Origin: Sipunculus nudus
Taxonomy: Eukaryota; Annelida; Sipuncula; Golfingiida; Sipunculidae
Assembly (NCBI GenBank): GCA_026874595.1
Contig: CM049306.1
Coordinates: 23,049,019-23,113,018, forward strand
Direction: 5' to 3'
DNA length: 64,000 bases
A program made the position numbers and the translations under genes. Below, piece after piece: positions 1 to 13,138 of the stretch (positions are counted from its first letter, which is position 1; every line of letters begins with the position of its first letter). The notes beneath the pieces were generated by a model that was given only the letters and a program-made list of their open reading frames with translations, was not told the DNA's origin and searched no databases.

Positions 1-64
1 CTCTTAAAAGCAGTCATTACACATGTTGCTAAAATATGCAAGATAGTAACAAGTCCTACAGGCC

Positions 65-1880
65 TAATGCGAACCTGTGCAAAGTTTGGGAGTATGAATG
101 GAGGTTTATTTTTTAAATTTAATATTGATCCTCTTCAGTCATGCATATCTACCTAAGTCATTATGATTTCAGCAAAATAAATGTTTGGTACCTGCAAGTT
201 TCAGACTAGGACATTTTAAAACTAGAATATGGGTAGTCGACAAGTGACTATGTGTAGGTGTGTTGCATATTAGCATGGATGTCTGCAGCGTTAATGTGAA
301 TGTAGGTGGCGCCACCTGTCATAAAATCAAGAAAGCTGTCCAGGATGTATAAACCTGCAAAATTTCAGGTGGATAAGTCAAACCACTGCCGAGATATGAG
401 TGATTTTATCCCAAGGCAGATGAACAGATGGACACTGTGCATAAGTGGTTGCAGGTGGCGCCACCAGTTTTGCCTATGATGAAGAGCTATGTGAGATCTA
501 TACACATGCAAAATTTTGGCCCAATCGGTCAAACGGTTTCAGAGATATGAGCTTGGATGTCTGCTGAGTAAACGTGACTGTCGGTGGCGCCACCTGTCAT
601 AAAATCAAGAAAGCTGTCCAGGATGTATAAACCTGCAAAATTTCAGGTGGATAAGTCAAACCACTGCCAAGATATGAGTGATTTTATCCCAAGGCAGATG
701 AACAGATGGACGCTGTGCAAAAATGGTTGCAGGTGGCGCCACCATTTTTTGTGTATGTTTTAAAGCTATCAAAGGGCTACATTTGTGCAAAATTTTTAGC
801 CTGATCTGTCAAACGGTTCCCAAGATATGTGGGTTTATGTGTGGAAACAGACGCACAAATGGACAATGGGCAGCGAGGAAAGGTCAGAGATCAACCAAAA
901 ATGAGGGTGCAGCAGTTCACATGTGACCTGATGATAAACCCAATTCACTTAAAATGCAAACCAAGTTTTTTCAAACAGTTGAAAGATATAGTTCCAATAA
1001 TCTGGGAATTCTGCATCTAGACATCGTGTCTAGACGTCTAGACGCTGTGTCCAGAAGTCTAGACACACTGTCTAGACACTCCCCAGAGCCAGGTCAGTTG
1101 CCATGGTGATGTCTGGACCCCACCTGTTTGTACTGAGTGACCTCTTGACTTGGCTGCTGAAACTCAGCATGTTGTCAAATCTGTATTCAATCACGAAAAG
1201 CCTTTTTCAATTGGCTACAATGCTTTTTTAAAGCTGTATTCACCGAATCTATTCTTATAAAACTGGCAGAACCCTACCATAGAATAATTCTTGTAAAGTT
1301 TAAACTAATCAGCTTAACAGTTTCATCATAAATTAGTGTATAAGCAAGAAGAGTTTAAAATTACATTTTCGCTTGTAAAAAACACATCAATATAGGTGGC
1401 ACCACCAATACCTCAATTTCAGATATGACATATGTGACAAACATTGGTATGAAATTTGGTGATTTTGGCTCTAGCCTTTTCTGAGATTTTAATTTTAGTG
1501 TGCTTTTTTGGACAGATGACTAAGTTTAACCTCCTGTAACTCGGCCAAAAAACTCCGAACTGGAACCATTCGAAAAAACTTGAGAATGATTGTTCCAGGG
1601 ATCATTTCTGTGTAATATTGGACAATTTGGCAGTACAGTTTCAGAGAAGAAGATTTTTTAAGCTTTTTTAGCTTTATCCCTATAAAATCTAAGAAAATGC
1701 AGTTAGGAAAAAAATTAACAAAATCTGATAGAGTTTTTCAGATGACTGTTTTAATTTGCAAAAAATTTGGTGATGCTAGCTTCTGCTGTTTTTGAGATAG
1801 CTATGGTTAACTTACAGATAACTCACGACGAATGACGGATGACACTGCACCATCGCATAAGCTTACAGGTTCGCTAAAAA
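65..1880. repeat. GGTGGCGCCACC dispersed repeat, copy 1
   Basis: Non-coding interspersed repeat, closely matching 13139-15255 in the same orientation. The shared stretch starts with a conserved line at about 68 (aacctgtgcaaagtttggg) and ends near 1870 in a characteristic cacaggttcgct-type tail. Inside are two tandem units of about 278 bp, each with two perfect 12-bp palindromes GGTGGCGCCACC, at 305, 454, 583 and 732 (spacing 149, 129, 149). At 1020-1075 there is a cluster of TCTAGA-containing inverted repeats. Short open frames inside are shared between copies but full of frame changes, and I do not regard them as genes. Positions 1-64 show nothing further. Confidence 0.8.
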
Positions 1881-2068
1881 ATGGCAAATTTTCATGTGAA
1901 TGACTCTAGCATCGTCTCTGTGTCTGTACCACCAAATAGATCGAGTTTAATCTTAGTCTGTGTAACCTGTAAAAAAATGTTGCACATAATGCATTTTGTT
2001 ATAATTCATGATGAAGTCATTCATAAAATTCACATTGTAGTGTTATGGTACTATACTATCACTAAGAA

Positions 2069-3219
2069 CTAGACATTTCTTGGCACCGCTGGTGCCATAG
2101 TATCGCCAGACAAATGAGGTTTTGTGGTATTTTGTTGATATAATGTGATGTATTTGTATTTTAGCAATGAATGTGAGAAACATTTGTACAAAATATAGGA
2201 ATATTTAAAGTGAAGGCAATTGTTATGTAAAAGGTTATGTATCAATAGAAGTATATATTTAATGATGTATTGAGTTGTATATGTATGTTTGGAGTAACTT
2301 GTTTGAGAAATAAACTGCATTCCAAAATATCCAACATTTGAAAAAAAAAATTAAATTAAAAAAAAATTTAAATTAAATTAAATTTTAAAATTAAATTTAA
2401 AATTAAATATACCTCATTCCATAAACCATATCTATATAAATGCATAACATGAAAGAAATCTGTCCATTACTGTTTGACTTATAATGCTCACAGTATATAC
2501 TGTCAAGTGGCAATGATGGGGTATTCAAAGGCGCAAAAAACAAGAAAAGGACAACAGGTGGTGCCACCTATCTTCTGCAAAAGACAAAACTATCCAAGAT
2601 CTTCCGTCAACTTGATTTTTGGACCAATCCATGCATCCCTTTTTAAGATATTCATGATTTTATGTGATTTTCACCATATATGGTAATATTCAAGGTCAAA
2701 GCCACTCTCAAAGGAAAGGTCATGACCCCAATTTTAATATACATCATCCCATAACCCATACCTATGTACATGCATAATATTAAAGAAATCTGTCAATCAG
2801 TTTTTGACTTGTGATGCTAAAAGTACTGTCAAGTGGCATTGATGGGGGTATTAAACGGCACAAAAACAAGAAAAGGATACTAGGTGGCACCACCAGTTTC
2901 CGGTACATGACATCACTATCCAAGATCTTTGTCCAACTTGATTTTTGGATAAATCCATGAAAGATTTCTTGAGATATTTAAGAATTTGTGTGATTTTCCC
3001 CATAAATCGATCTGTTCAAGGTCAAGGTCACTCTCCTAGTTGAGGTCATGACCCCATTTTAAATAGACTTCGTCCTCTCACCTATATCTATAAATGTGTC
3101 AAGTTTGAAAAAGATCCTTGAAATATTTTTTGAGTTATTGTGTCCAAAAGAAATCTCTGCTGCGGCGGCGGCCGCGCAACTGTGCCTAAACCATAGTATC
3201 TCCAGACTATGTCTGGCGA
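2069..3219 (-). mobile_element. Helitron-like non-autonomous element (copy B)
   Basis: Read on the minus strand, the element starts at 3219 with TC after an A, inside the hairpin GTATCGCCAGAC / GTCTGGAGATAC, followed by a CCG-rich stretch. It ends at 2069 with a hairpin (GGCACC-AGC-GGTGCC), the spacer AAGAAATGT and CTAG, followed by T. A 5' TC, a 3' hairpin about 10 nt before CTAG and A/T flanks are the structural signature of Helitrons. The same ends bound the copy at 20973-22430. The body carries degenerate GGTGGNNCCACC palindromes (about 2553 and 2882) and AGGTCA-type motifs near 3017. An AT/A-rich block at 2339-2408 interrupts it. No Rep/helicase coding is visible. Confidence 0.6.
2130..2408 (+). 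repeat. Poly(A)-ended insertion, possible retroposed 3' end
   Basis: AT-rich segment inside the Helitron-like copy that has no counterpart in the copy at 20973-22430. It carries AATAAA at 2309-2314, followed about 27 nt later by A10 at 2341 and then AT-rich simple sequence. The order suggests a reverse-transcribed transcript 3' end, but no source gene or flanking target duplication was recognised. Confidence 0.35.
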
Positions 3220-4130
3220 TACAATTTGTTGTAGAAACTTGTTGTAAAATCATGATACACGATTGAAAGAAGGAAGACCGATTGTTGATTATTAATCAAT
3301 TATTTTACATGAAATAAGAAATCTTCTAAGACTTTATAAATCATGTTAATCACGGTAATCATCGTCATCGTGAGCCCTCTTCTGGTTCATATGGCAGCAC
3401 CATTATGGTAGCAGAACATGTTATGGTCATTTTGAAAGGTCCAGGTGTAGGCAAGGTAGTTCACACGTTTGACTTCTTTGTATATGCATACATGCTTCTT
3501 TGTGACTGAATGTAAGAAGATCTAACCAATTTAATAGATTATGCAAGAAGAATGTCAATCACTGATGTAACTGAATACTTTAAAATATCGCCAAACATCT
3601 GTCTGTGGTTTCTGGGGCAAAAATGGTAAACTCATATTTAAACATTAAATATCAGGAAAATAGGTGAACCAGGTAAGTGGAACAGTGTATAATTAAATGT
3701 AAGCTCACACCTTTGATTAGTCAGCAATGATCAGACTACACAAATCTGACCATTCTGATAAGACTACCTGTCTTTCCTGTTGACAGTGCATTATTCGTCA
3801 GATATTTATGGAAGCCCAACAGCATTTTTTCTAATCTGTATCAGATATTTGTTTTAATAATCTGTTTAAATATTATTATCAAACTTCTGTCAATTGTTCA
3901 CAAATTTATCATCTTGGAATTTAGATTATCACAGATCAGCTAACGATCCCAGAAAACTTGAATGGCTCCAGCTGGCATTCATGGGATAATTGTACCAGAA
4001 TCTAGGTGCAGCTTTAAAGGAGATTTCTACAGCTTCTTTTTCTCAGGACATCACAGACAGGGAGGGTATGGGTTTGGATGCAACTTTTAATAGGCATGTG
4101 GCTTAAGATAGAGAATTTACAGTAATTTAC
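3220..4130. other. No recognised feature
   Basis: Unique-looking AT-rich sequence lying inside the SFXN2 gene body, downstream of its last exon found in this window. I searched the minus strand here for the next sideroflexin exons and did not find one. Confidence 0.5.
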
Positions 4131-7100
4131 CTTTGTCTAGTCAGTGGCAGATTGACCATGTTAGCTGCTGCTACTGCTACAAATGGCACATATCTCTGTA
4201 GCAATGATGAGGCTCTCTGTACATACAAAATATACATGAATAAGTTTGAGATGATCCAGGATAAAGAGTTAAGAAGGTTTCACCATAATTGTCCAATAAA
4301 GATGGATAAATACTGTTTAATCAAACAACAAGGTTACAGAAAATGCTCTAGCACTATAACACAAATTCTCCAAATATCTTACTCAAAGCTGGTAATCATT
4401 CAGTAATCTATCATTTCTCAGTAGTTGGTATCACTGATTTATACTCTTATTCTGGTTGTCTTATTATTAGAATCTATAACTCAATGCCACCTTTTTAAAA
4501 ATTGTTTTTTCAAAATTTTGACCGTTTATCCAAAATCCAAACAAAGAAAAAATATTCAACAATGAGATGAATATGGATTTACCAGGACCCATCAGCTTAT
4601 AATTTCAAATGATTCTACATGATAAATTGATGGAAAACCTAACAAAAGCACCACTGCCAATGTTTGTTTACTAGCTATATTTATTTATGTCTGTCAATCT
4701 CTGGTAAAGTCTGATACTTGATAGGAGGTTGGTAATCATGATGAATTGTGGGGAATTGTTTATCCGAATGACTATTATCCAAACAAAACCCAATCCCTGA
4801 CCTTTTCAGATAAAAAGACTCTCTACTGCATCAATTTAATAGACACTCTTGCCATAAAAATACTGATATTTCAAATGAATCATATGACACTATTAATTAA
4901 CATAAAATATCTGCCAATACTCAGCAAAAATGTTTACATAACCAATCCTAAACCTGTGCTGATAATTAATATCAACACATCTACTGAATGCTAGCTTTCA
5001 GTGTTAGTCATGAGAAATCTCATTTTGCACCTTGAGAATATTAACATTTCCTACCTTTGCTAAAAATTTCTTCAGCCCAACTGAGGCTACAACTGCACTT
5101 GTTGTTGCACTGACATATGCTACTGCCATCTGTGTTGTAGTTATGGAAGATGCTGCATTTCTGTTTGTATAATTCACTAAAGCATTAAAGGACTGGTTCA
5201 CCCACTGCCAAAATATCACAGCTGTGTTGGTTCTGGAAAAAAAATGTAACTCATAGGCAAAGATGCTCAACTAAGTGGCCTAAAATAAATGAGGGGGTGA
5301 AAATTTCAAACCCAAGTTTTTGTCAGTTTAGGGAAAAAATAGAAGATACCACTGCAATGCTGGGATAACTAAGAAATCAATCAATGAAAATGAGTTTACT
5401 GGCAATTGAACAGGGGAAAAACAGGTAAAAACTTGAATGTAATCTACCTTTAAGGTAAAATTGCTCTGCATAAGTAACAGTTAAAGTGGTTTGATCCTAA
5501 AATTTAAACTACTGTTAATAACATATCCATAGTCTGTTCTTATTACCAAGTCAGTCAAACTAACCATGAAATACTAGTAGTTTATTATCTGACCTTAGTT
5601 AAGTTAAACAAGGACAGGGTGCATTTCCTTGCATGAAATACTATCAAATAAGGCATAATCAGCCTTCAATTTTTACAAATTTTGAAATTAACTAGGAAAC
5701 TGAATATTTTTATGTGCATGTTACTAAGCAAATATGAAAGAAAGCAAAGTAAATTGCAGAATGCTGTTGAAAATGTCATCGAATGGCACAAAAACATTAT
5801 TTAAACTGTATTTTACATGGATTGTACAAACATTTATGATAACTAAAGCAAGGCATTCAATGTGGCTCAGATGGTGGTCCAAAACAGAGATGAAATGCAA
5901 GAAAAACTTGAGGGCTCGTAGACAACCACAGACTCTGAGAAATGCTGGGAATCAACAAGCAGAGAGTCCCCAGCAGTGAGAGCCGAGTGTGTTACTCCTG
6001 GTACTTGTTTTTCATTGGTCAATACAATTTCTAGTAATGTTATATTGGAATATAAATGTATAAACGTCTAACCTGTAAAACTGCAGCATTACAGCTGTTA
6101 TAGCCATGCCCCCGGGAACTTGAAATGACATACGACCAAACACGTTCTGTAGCTCCCCGGAGTCTGGATGGAAGGCCGACTGGTACAGCTTCATGGCGTA
6201 CTTCACCTGTTCATCTTTTGTCCCTGGAGGCTCCTGACCAAGTCTAAACACAAAAAAGGTTATACATTAAAAAGGATGGTGGTGGTAGTCAAGCATTGTA
6301 AGGTAACTGTGTGTGGGCACACCTAAGAAATGCATATTCTTGGTCTTTAACCATAGGGAAGGAGTCAAAGTGTGTCCTTAGTGGAGTCATTTTCCATATT
6401 ATCTCATGAATCCTTAGGAACTTGAGATTATTTCACAATGGGTCTATCACTGCATCAACTATGCCAGTATATTTCAGCCCATGTCAAATTGGACCATGGA
6501 AAACCGATCACAGATGAAGTAGGTACAAAGGAAAAGTCGCCTAGACCTGTCCCAAGGCTAGAATGGGTAATATACAATATAAACACTTCAGAGGGTACCA
6601 TAAATGATCAAATTTCATAGTCAAGATTTCTTTTAGAGATTTTCAGGGACAAATGTTGATATTCAAACAGTTTTAGGCACAGTTTAATATGAGCTTAGCT
6701 GCTCAATGTATATGAAATATATTGGTACCTGTGAACAGATGCTTGGACAAGAGCAGTGGAACAGAGCATAACATAATTCATACATGTCTAAAAGCCAACT
6801 GTACAGAAACAATATCATATTATGATTAGGCTGTAACAATATCTTGGTACATCATGATGTTAAGGCAAATATCATACATGTATCATTAGACTCTGTGTAT
6901 CAACATGATGATATTTCATCATATACCAGTAATTTTAGTGATGACCGACATTTAACATCCATTCCTAAGGACCATATAAGCCATGTAAGGGAGTGTCATC
7001 GGCAGAATCCTACTACAATCTGAAAATTGGGCATGGTGAAAAAAGTGTTATTATGGTTTAAACTTTGCCCTCACATTAGGGCTGCCATAGCATACATACT

Positions 7101-7714
7101 AAGACCCAGATGTTTCAGGTCCCATGTTGAAATCATAGGTATACCACTGGTTAATATTCAAAAACATCTTGTTCACTTCTTTAAATAAATAATTTTTAAA
7201 TCCTATAAAAGAAGTTTGTTTATCTTTCAATGGACAAAGATGATTACTGGCTTGGATTCTAAAATATAACATACCACATACTTTATTTTTAGCATGTCAT
7301 GTATCATATGTAGGAAAAATCTAAGTTACCTAGATCATATATTTGAGACCAAGAAACGTGGATGTAATTGTGAGGTTGGTCGCAAGGCAGGATTCCACTG
7401 TATTGTGAATCGTATAATTTCAAAAGACAATGGATGATTACAAGTTTAATTAAAATGATAGTTTATGAGCAAAAGAAACTGATATGACTGTATATTTCAT
7501 AGGCAAAATTAATTCATAAATATGTGACCTGCAATTACCTGTATTGTTGAACCAGTTCTTTGGCTGCCATGAACTCCTCCTTGGAGTGTCTGACTGTGCG
7601 CCAGTCTGTCATCCATAAGAAATGTCGTAGTCTCCCAATAAAAGTGCTCTGGTCATACAGCGGCCTGTCAATGTTCAGCCTGGCCAGCTTACTGTCTGCT
7701 GTTGTGTCTGTCAT
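4131..7714 (-). CDS. SFXN2: Sideroflexin-2-like mitochondrial carrier, 5' part
   Basis: Sideroflexins are multi-pass inner-mitochondrial-membrane proteins; family members transport serine for one-carbon metabolism, and SFXN2 is linked to iron homeostasis. Coding exons are 7714-7539, 6243-6073, 5232-5055 and 4216-4131. All have GT-AG borders and compatible phases and give about 203 of the roughly 320 residues usual for the family. Diagnostic segments are [12 protein letters not shown] (about residue 20), the HPDSGE motif, [30 protein letters not shown] and the [10 protein letters not shown] segment of exon 4. RMSFQ-PGGM and NYTNRNAAS favour SFXN2 over SFXN1/3. The ATG at 7714 is chosen because the frame upstream has no other ATG and the N-terminus is typical. 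The last codon of exon 4 is split; the remaining exons are beyond the left edge. Introns 2-4 (6244-7538, 5233-6072, 4217-5054) show nothing notable. Confidence 0.92.
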
Positions 7715-7766
7715 GCTGCTGCTGTTTTCCTTGCTGCTAGTCAAAGCAACATTCAACTTTATACAA
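7715..7766 (-). other. SFXN2 5' UTR segment of exon 2
   Basis: On the minus strand a pyrimidine-rich tract and TTCTTAG precede position 7766, a plausible 3' splice site 52 nt upstream of the ATG at 7714. This implies an upstream non-coding exon, for which a donor candidate exists at 18189. This is inference from splice motifs only. Confidence 0.45.
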
Positions 7767-10700
7767 CTAAGAAGTTAAAAGGAAAAGAAGTTACCAGATC
7801 TGTAAATGTTTTAACTGTATATTTGTAATGGAAAGTTAAGAGGAAAACAGGATTCTTTATCACTTCTTTGCCATATTTGATGATGAACAGTTAGCCCCGT
7901 TAATTTAACAATTATTGAGATATTCTTAAAGTTGATCAGAATAGCTGCATTTTTCGTACTTTTGATAATACACATGTATTAGTTTACAGCTTTCTCACTG
8001 TCTGTCAAAAATCATTGAATTTACAAGCAAAAGATATGCATTAATTAATTACAGATTCCTGTAAAATACAAGTTTGAATTCCTTTTGCATGCAGTATCTC
8101 AATAAACATTCAAGCAATTGCCCTTTTTTAATTTGGTCCCTGTGAATTGATGTGTATTATGGAATTTCAGACCCATCAGAAACCTTATATGGCCTTCAGG
8201 TTGCCAGCATGAAATTCCTTATGTGGCTGTGCCTTAAGGAATTTTAATTTCTAGTTTGCCTTTAAAATAAGTAAAATAAAACAATGTTGCAACTAGGTCG
8301 ATCATAACTTTTGGTACCATGTCTTGTGAAAGAGCAGTGTCAGAATTTCATTAGATAGTTGATTTTACAACTAATAAAAAAAGTGACACAACAGTAGATG
8401 TTTGCAATTGTCGAGTGATCACTGGATGGGCCTCCTCCCCCCCCCCCCCCCCCAAACACCTGAAACTTAATGACAATTGAGAATCAGCTACAAAAGGTTC
8501 AATCTTAGGAATTATGTCAAGTTCAGATATTAATATCAGGTAAAAATCTGTCTCCTATGACTAATATTGTGCTCAAAGGTCAGTTTTTGAAAGTCAGCCA
8601 TACTTGGAATAAATGGTTTTGGACTCCTGGGGGCATAAAAAAATCAACCCACAAAAAATTCATTAAACTGAAACAGCCTTTCCTCGATAAAGAAGGGGGA
8701 GCTAGATTTAAAGGTTGTGATTTCAGAGGTGTATGTTTGTTACCTTTCCTAAGGAGGTTATGATTTAACCTGTGTATGTTTGTTACCTTACCTGTGGAGG
8801 TTATGTTCTCACCTGTGTATGTTTGTAACTTTTGCCATGTATTTTTAACTGTCTGTTAGAAGGACTAACAGAACTATTAATTCAACCAAATTCAATGAAG
8901 TTTTGTATTGGAGTGAGACATGGGCCACAGATGGCCCAGTTTTATTTTGGCACGGGTCTGGGTAATGGGCTGCCAATCCAGTAGATCTGTTTGGCCCTGG
9001 TGTAGGTGGTACGCATTCTATTTAGTCAAACGTAATCTTCAACTAAAGTCATTAAAATGTTCACAGTCACGGAGCAGTTTTCCAAAAAAAGTTACCATAT
9101 AAGATGTACTAGTATTTCTGCAGATTCTGCCTCAGACATACATCTGCAGATAACATGATCATCCTACAGGTCCCTCTTGCGAGAAACATGCATTCTGGGA
9201 AAATATCATATGTGGTTAAAATAACCTGAAAATAAGTTGCACCCAGACATTTAGTTTTAAATGCTCCAGCAAGGACTATGGTGTAAATGGACTGATATCA
9301 TGGGATATTAGTCAATTTATAATTGTAAATAAGTAAATAACAAATAATTTCTTACAGAATGTTTTGGGCAAGTATAAATTAAATTAATGTTTATAATTTG
9401 TTTCTTTTTACTGCATATGCCTTCTTTATTTAACTTCTCCCTTAATTCAATAAATTGTACCCCAAACAAAACTCAACTAAAAATCCCTGTGTTGTATCAA
9501 ACAAGGTCCTATTCTGCCAGTTCACCCACCTACCTGATCTGTTGAGAAGGAAAGCACCTAATGAACTAAACTCAGTGGACATCTGTTTTATGAAAAGTAT
9601 GGGCAAGGCTCATGACCAGGGCAAAGGTCAGACTTTGCATAATAATACCATGTATATGGATGTAGTACCACATGATCTCAGTACTCACACAGCTGCTGGG
9701 GTTAATAATGCTAAGGTGTGTATAAACATTAGGAGATCTGAATACAGATTGGTCATGTGATTATCAACAGCTGCAAGTGGTTAGACAGTTATGGGTTAAT
9801 ATACTGATGGTCATGTACCGGCAAAAATTTAAGTTACAAGTTATCTCTTTTTGTTTCTCTCTCCTCTTTGTGCTATCTCTATTTTTGTATTTCCCCTTTT
9901 CTATTTTTTTTCACTCATTCTCTCTCTATCTTTCTCTCTCTCTCCTTCTTTCCCTTTCTTTTTTCCTCTTGCTCTTTTCACACTTTAGTCTTTTTCTTTT
10001 CTCCCTCTTCTTTTCTCTCTCTCACACAGTCTCTTGCACAAACACATACACACACACTGACATAAATTAATCTATAAAATTCTACCTCTATAATTTCAAG
10101 ATGCTGATGTGAGGACTCATGCATCTTGGCCAGGTGTTACCTTACTGATCAGTCACAAAAACAAGGTCACTTTTAAGTTATTTACATGTACTTTATTATT
10201 AATTTACTGTAATTATTATCTCATGTAACATTTATGGTTTCATTATAAATACACATAACTTTATAATTTTACTTTATATTAAATCAAGATTTTATTTACT
10301 AATAAATCTTTGTTCATGTTCTCCTGGGTCAGAGTCTGCACAATCAAAGAGGTTATATAAATGGTATATATATTCCTTCAGTAGGAGCTCCAGTATAATA
10401 TTAACTCCTTGCCACATTTGACACTCAACATGGTACTATACTTTGCTTAACTATAACATTAATTTGACACCATCATATCATTAAAGTATTTTTCTCCAGG
10501 TATTCTTTCATGGGTAATTACACCCTGAGTATGCAACTATAGTTACCTCAGCATATCACACCACAAACCACCTTTTTTATTATCATTTGCATGATCCACA
10601 AATCCCTGTGTCAACTGTTGTGAGACCTCTCCAACCATTACTCCACATTACAACCTAAGGTTTTCTTGGCTTTTCATTAATAAAAACAGGGCATATATAC

Positions 10701-13138
10701 ATAAACTATGTCTAGAATGATCTATTCTGTTCCATTAAAGTATAATAAAACTGATGTTGCATGATGACATGAGACTGTTGTTCTTCACTGAGAGGATTGT
10801 TTGATTTACAGAACTTGCACATGATTTATGAATAATGGACACTGCTTCTCATTGTATGTGAACATTTCTTGACATTAACTTTTAGTACAGCATTTGCCAT
10901 CTCAATTAACCCTCAATCATTTATTTACCCATGATTAACTGACTAAAATCATACAAGTACTATAAAAATATATTATAGAATACATATCTTACAGTACTAA
11001 TAACACATGAATTAATCAATATATATATCCCTTTCTTCTTTATATTTGTTTTAGATTTCAGACATATTTTGACACTCTTTATATTAACATATCAATATCT
11101 TGCTAAGGTTTTGTTGAATCTTTTCCAAATTTAACATTTTCTGCAGACTTGATTTACTTTAGGTCAATGATGATCTTTAAAAAAATTCCATTTTTAAACA
11201 TTTAAAACATGAAAATAATTATGCAATACGTGTGACCTCAGGGAATCTAGCAAATATGCAAAATGGTTAACCTCAGTGAGTCTAGCCATATTAGAGAGTT
11301 CTAGGTATCAATTTTGAGAGTGCTTTAGAAAGACTGTGAACAGTAATGGGATATGAAAGAACAGATACAATTAACAATTGCTCTGACTAAACTTTATATT
11401 CATTATTTATGACTCTGAAAGAATTGACTGATTAAACAAGTATATTCCAACATCTTATTTAAACTGGTACAACAGGGAGAACATGTTTTCAGATTATTCT
11501 TATTCTGTGTTGTACAGAAAACACTGCATTAAGGGTTGTGAGAGTGGACCTATCAAGAATTTTTAAAGAGCAAATAGAGTGCACATTCGATATGTAGCCC
11601 TTTTATTTGCTTCATCAAGATATCAATATCCTATCAGTACTCAACCATGGCTATGTTTTCTTAAATTTATACAGATTCTTTTGTAATACATTGTTAATTA
11701 TATACCATTGATAACTGATCTCTGAAGCAAAGCCAATAATCAATATTAACATTTCCCTGATAGGCAAACTCACGAAGTAGGATCTTACAATTAATCTTCT
11801 TTTACAACACTGCACTGTCATTGCGCTAATGATTAAACGATGGATCATCTTTACAACTGGTCACCACTGATAGGGAATTATTTAGTGATATTTATATGCT
11901 AAATGGGGCTGTCCCCATTCACTGGTGCAGCCATACATCCCTCTAAAAAGTCAAATATCATATGGATATAATCACATGCCCCTCTATTGATATATAAATA
12001 GGATTTCAAAGAATGGTTGTGAAAGGATGCTGACCCCCTACTCACCCACCCCGCTAGGGAGTGATTCTGATAACTGATACTAAAGCCGCATTTGAAAGGG
12101 TCATTAAGCCAACTGACCACATTAGTTAGCATGCAGCCAACTGCAGGGACTGTGACAAATTAATACAACATCATGTGTACCAACACTTATTAGCTATGTG
12201 GTGCACAGATTCAGTATTCAAGAAATTTGCCAGTCAAATGCTAATTTTTCAAGAGTTTACAGAAAGATTTCGCAAATTCCAGGACATTCCTAGAAGAAAC
12301 AAAATTCCAGGACTTTCCAGGAATTCCAGGAGAAGTGGGAACCCTGCTTTAGTGGTTTCTCTATCAATAAAGAGGAGAAATGACCTGAAATCAGAGAACA
12401 AATATTACTAGCATGTATCCTATCATGAATTGTATCATGAGTGAAGTACTGCCATATGTATTGACCTGTGAGATAAGGTGAGATAATGTGAGATAACATA
12501 TTGTTACAGCTCTATTACTGAAATATACATACATTCATGATTGATTCATTAAAGAGATATTTTCAAAACAGATTTCAATTTTTGTATATTGTGGTCTCAG
12601 GACTGCATCTTACCTGGTATGTTGTCTATGCAATGTAGGGACCTGATTATAGTAACACGTTATACATATGTAACACTCAGCCTTTGTTTATATGATTTTG
12701 TAAAACAGCAGGGCTTGGGTCATTACTGCTGATTATCATACAAGTTACATTAAATAGGTCACCACTGTATACAAGTTATATGTGATGGAGCTGTTAAGAC
12801 ACTCAGCTAGGGCCCAGATATGCCCAGGCTCCTAAGACTGGCTACCTGACAGACATGTCTGGTTGGCTGTCAGGTCTGAAATTCAATAGGGTTCATGCTC
12901 CAATCGGGATATCAAGCCAGATCCCTTCTGCTGGCCTGAATCTGTGATGTCACATCATCTACCAAAGGTCTTATTCACAATGGCATAGCTGGTAACTGTG
13001 AATATTGTGACATCATGCAACCCAATGGTTCATTTAATCCTATAATTGTCTAACCTCATAATAATCTGTTAAGTCACTTTAGTTGTGGATCTCACTAATA
13101 ATACAATAAACTATTAATAAATAAATAACAAGGCCTAG
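7767..13138. other. Inferred SFXN2 intron 1, left part
   Basis: No gene recognised. It contains a C-homopolymer (about 8437-8454) and a long pyrimidine-rich tract (about 9846-10060, mixed CT repeats ending in a short CA run). The rest is AT-rich unique-looking sequence. Small open frames here are low-complexity or lack any recognisable family signature. Confidence 0.5.
9846..10060 (+). repeat. CT-rich simple-sequence tract
   Basis: About 215 bp of nearly pure pyrimidine on the plus strand, mostly TCTC, TTTC and TTCC motifs, ending in a short CACA run. Such homopurine-homopyrimidine tracts can form non-B DNA, but no function is shown here. Confidence 0.85.

Noticed and set aside
3958-4090. 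Plus-strand reading with an APAG-like phrase recalling the sideroflexin APGM motif
   Set aside because: Wrong strand for SFXN2 and without splice borders; chance similarity.
9777-10070. 97-codon frame rich in Leu, Phe and Ser
   Set aside because: Translation of a CT-rich simple-sequence tract.
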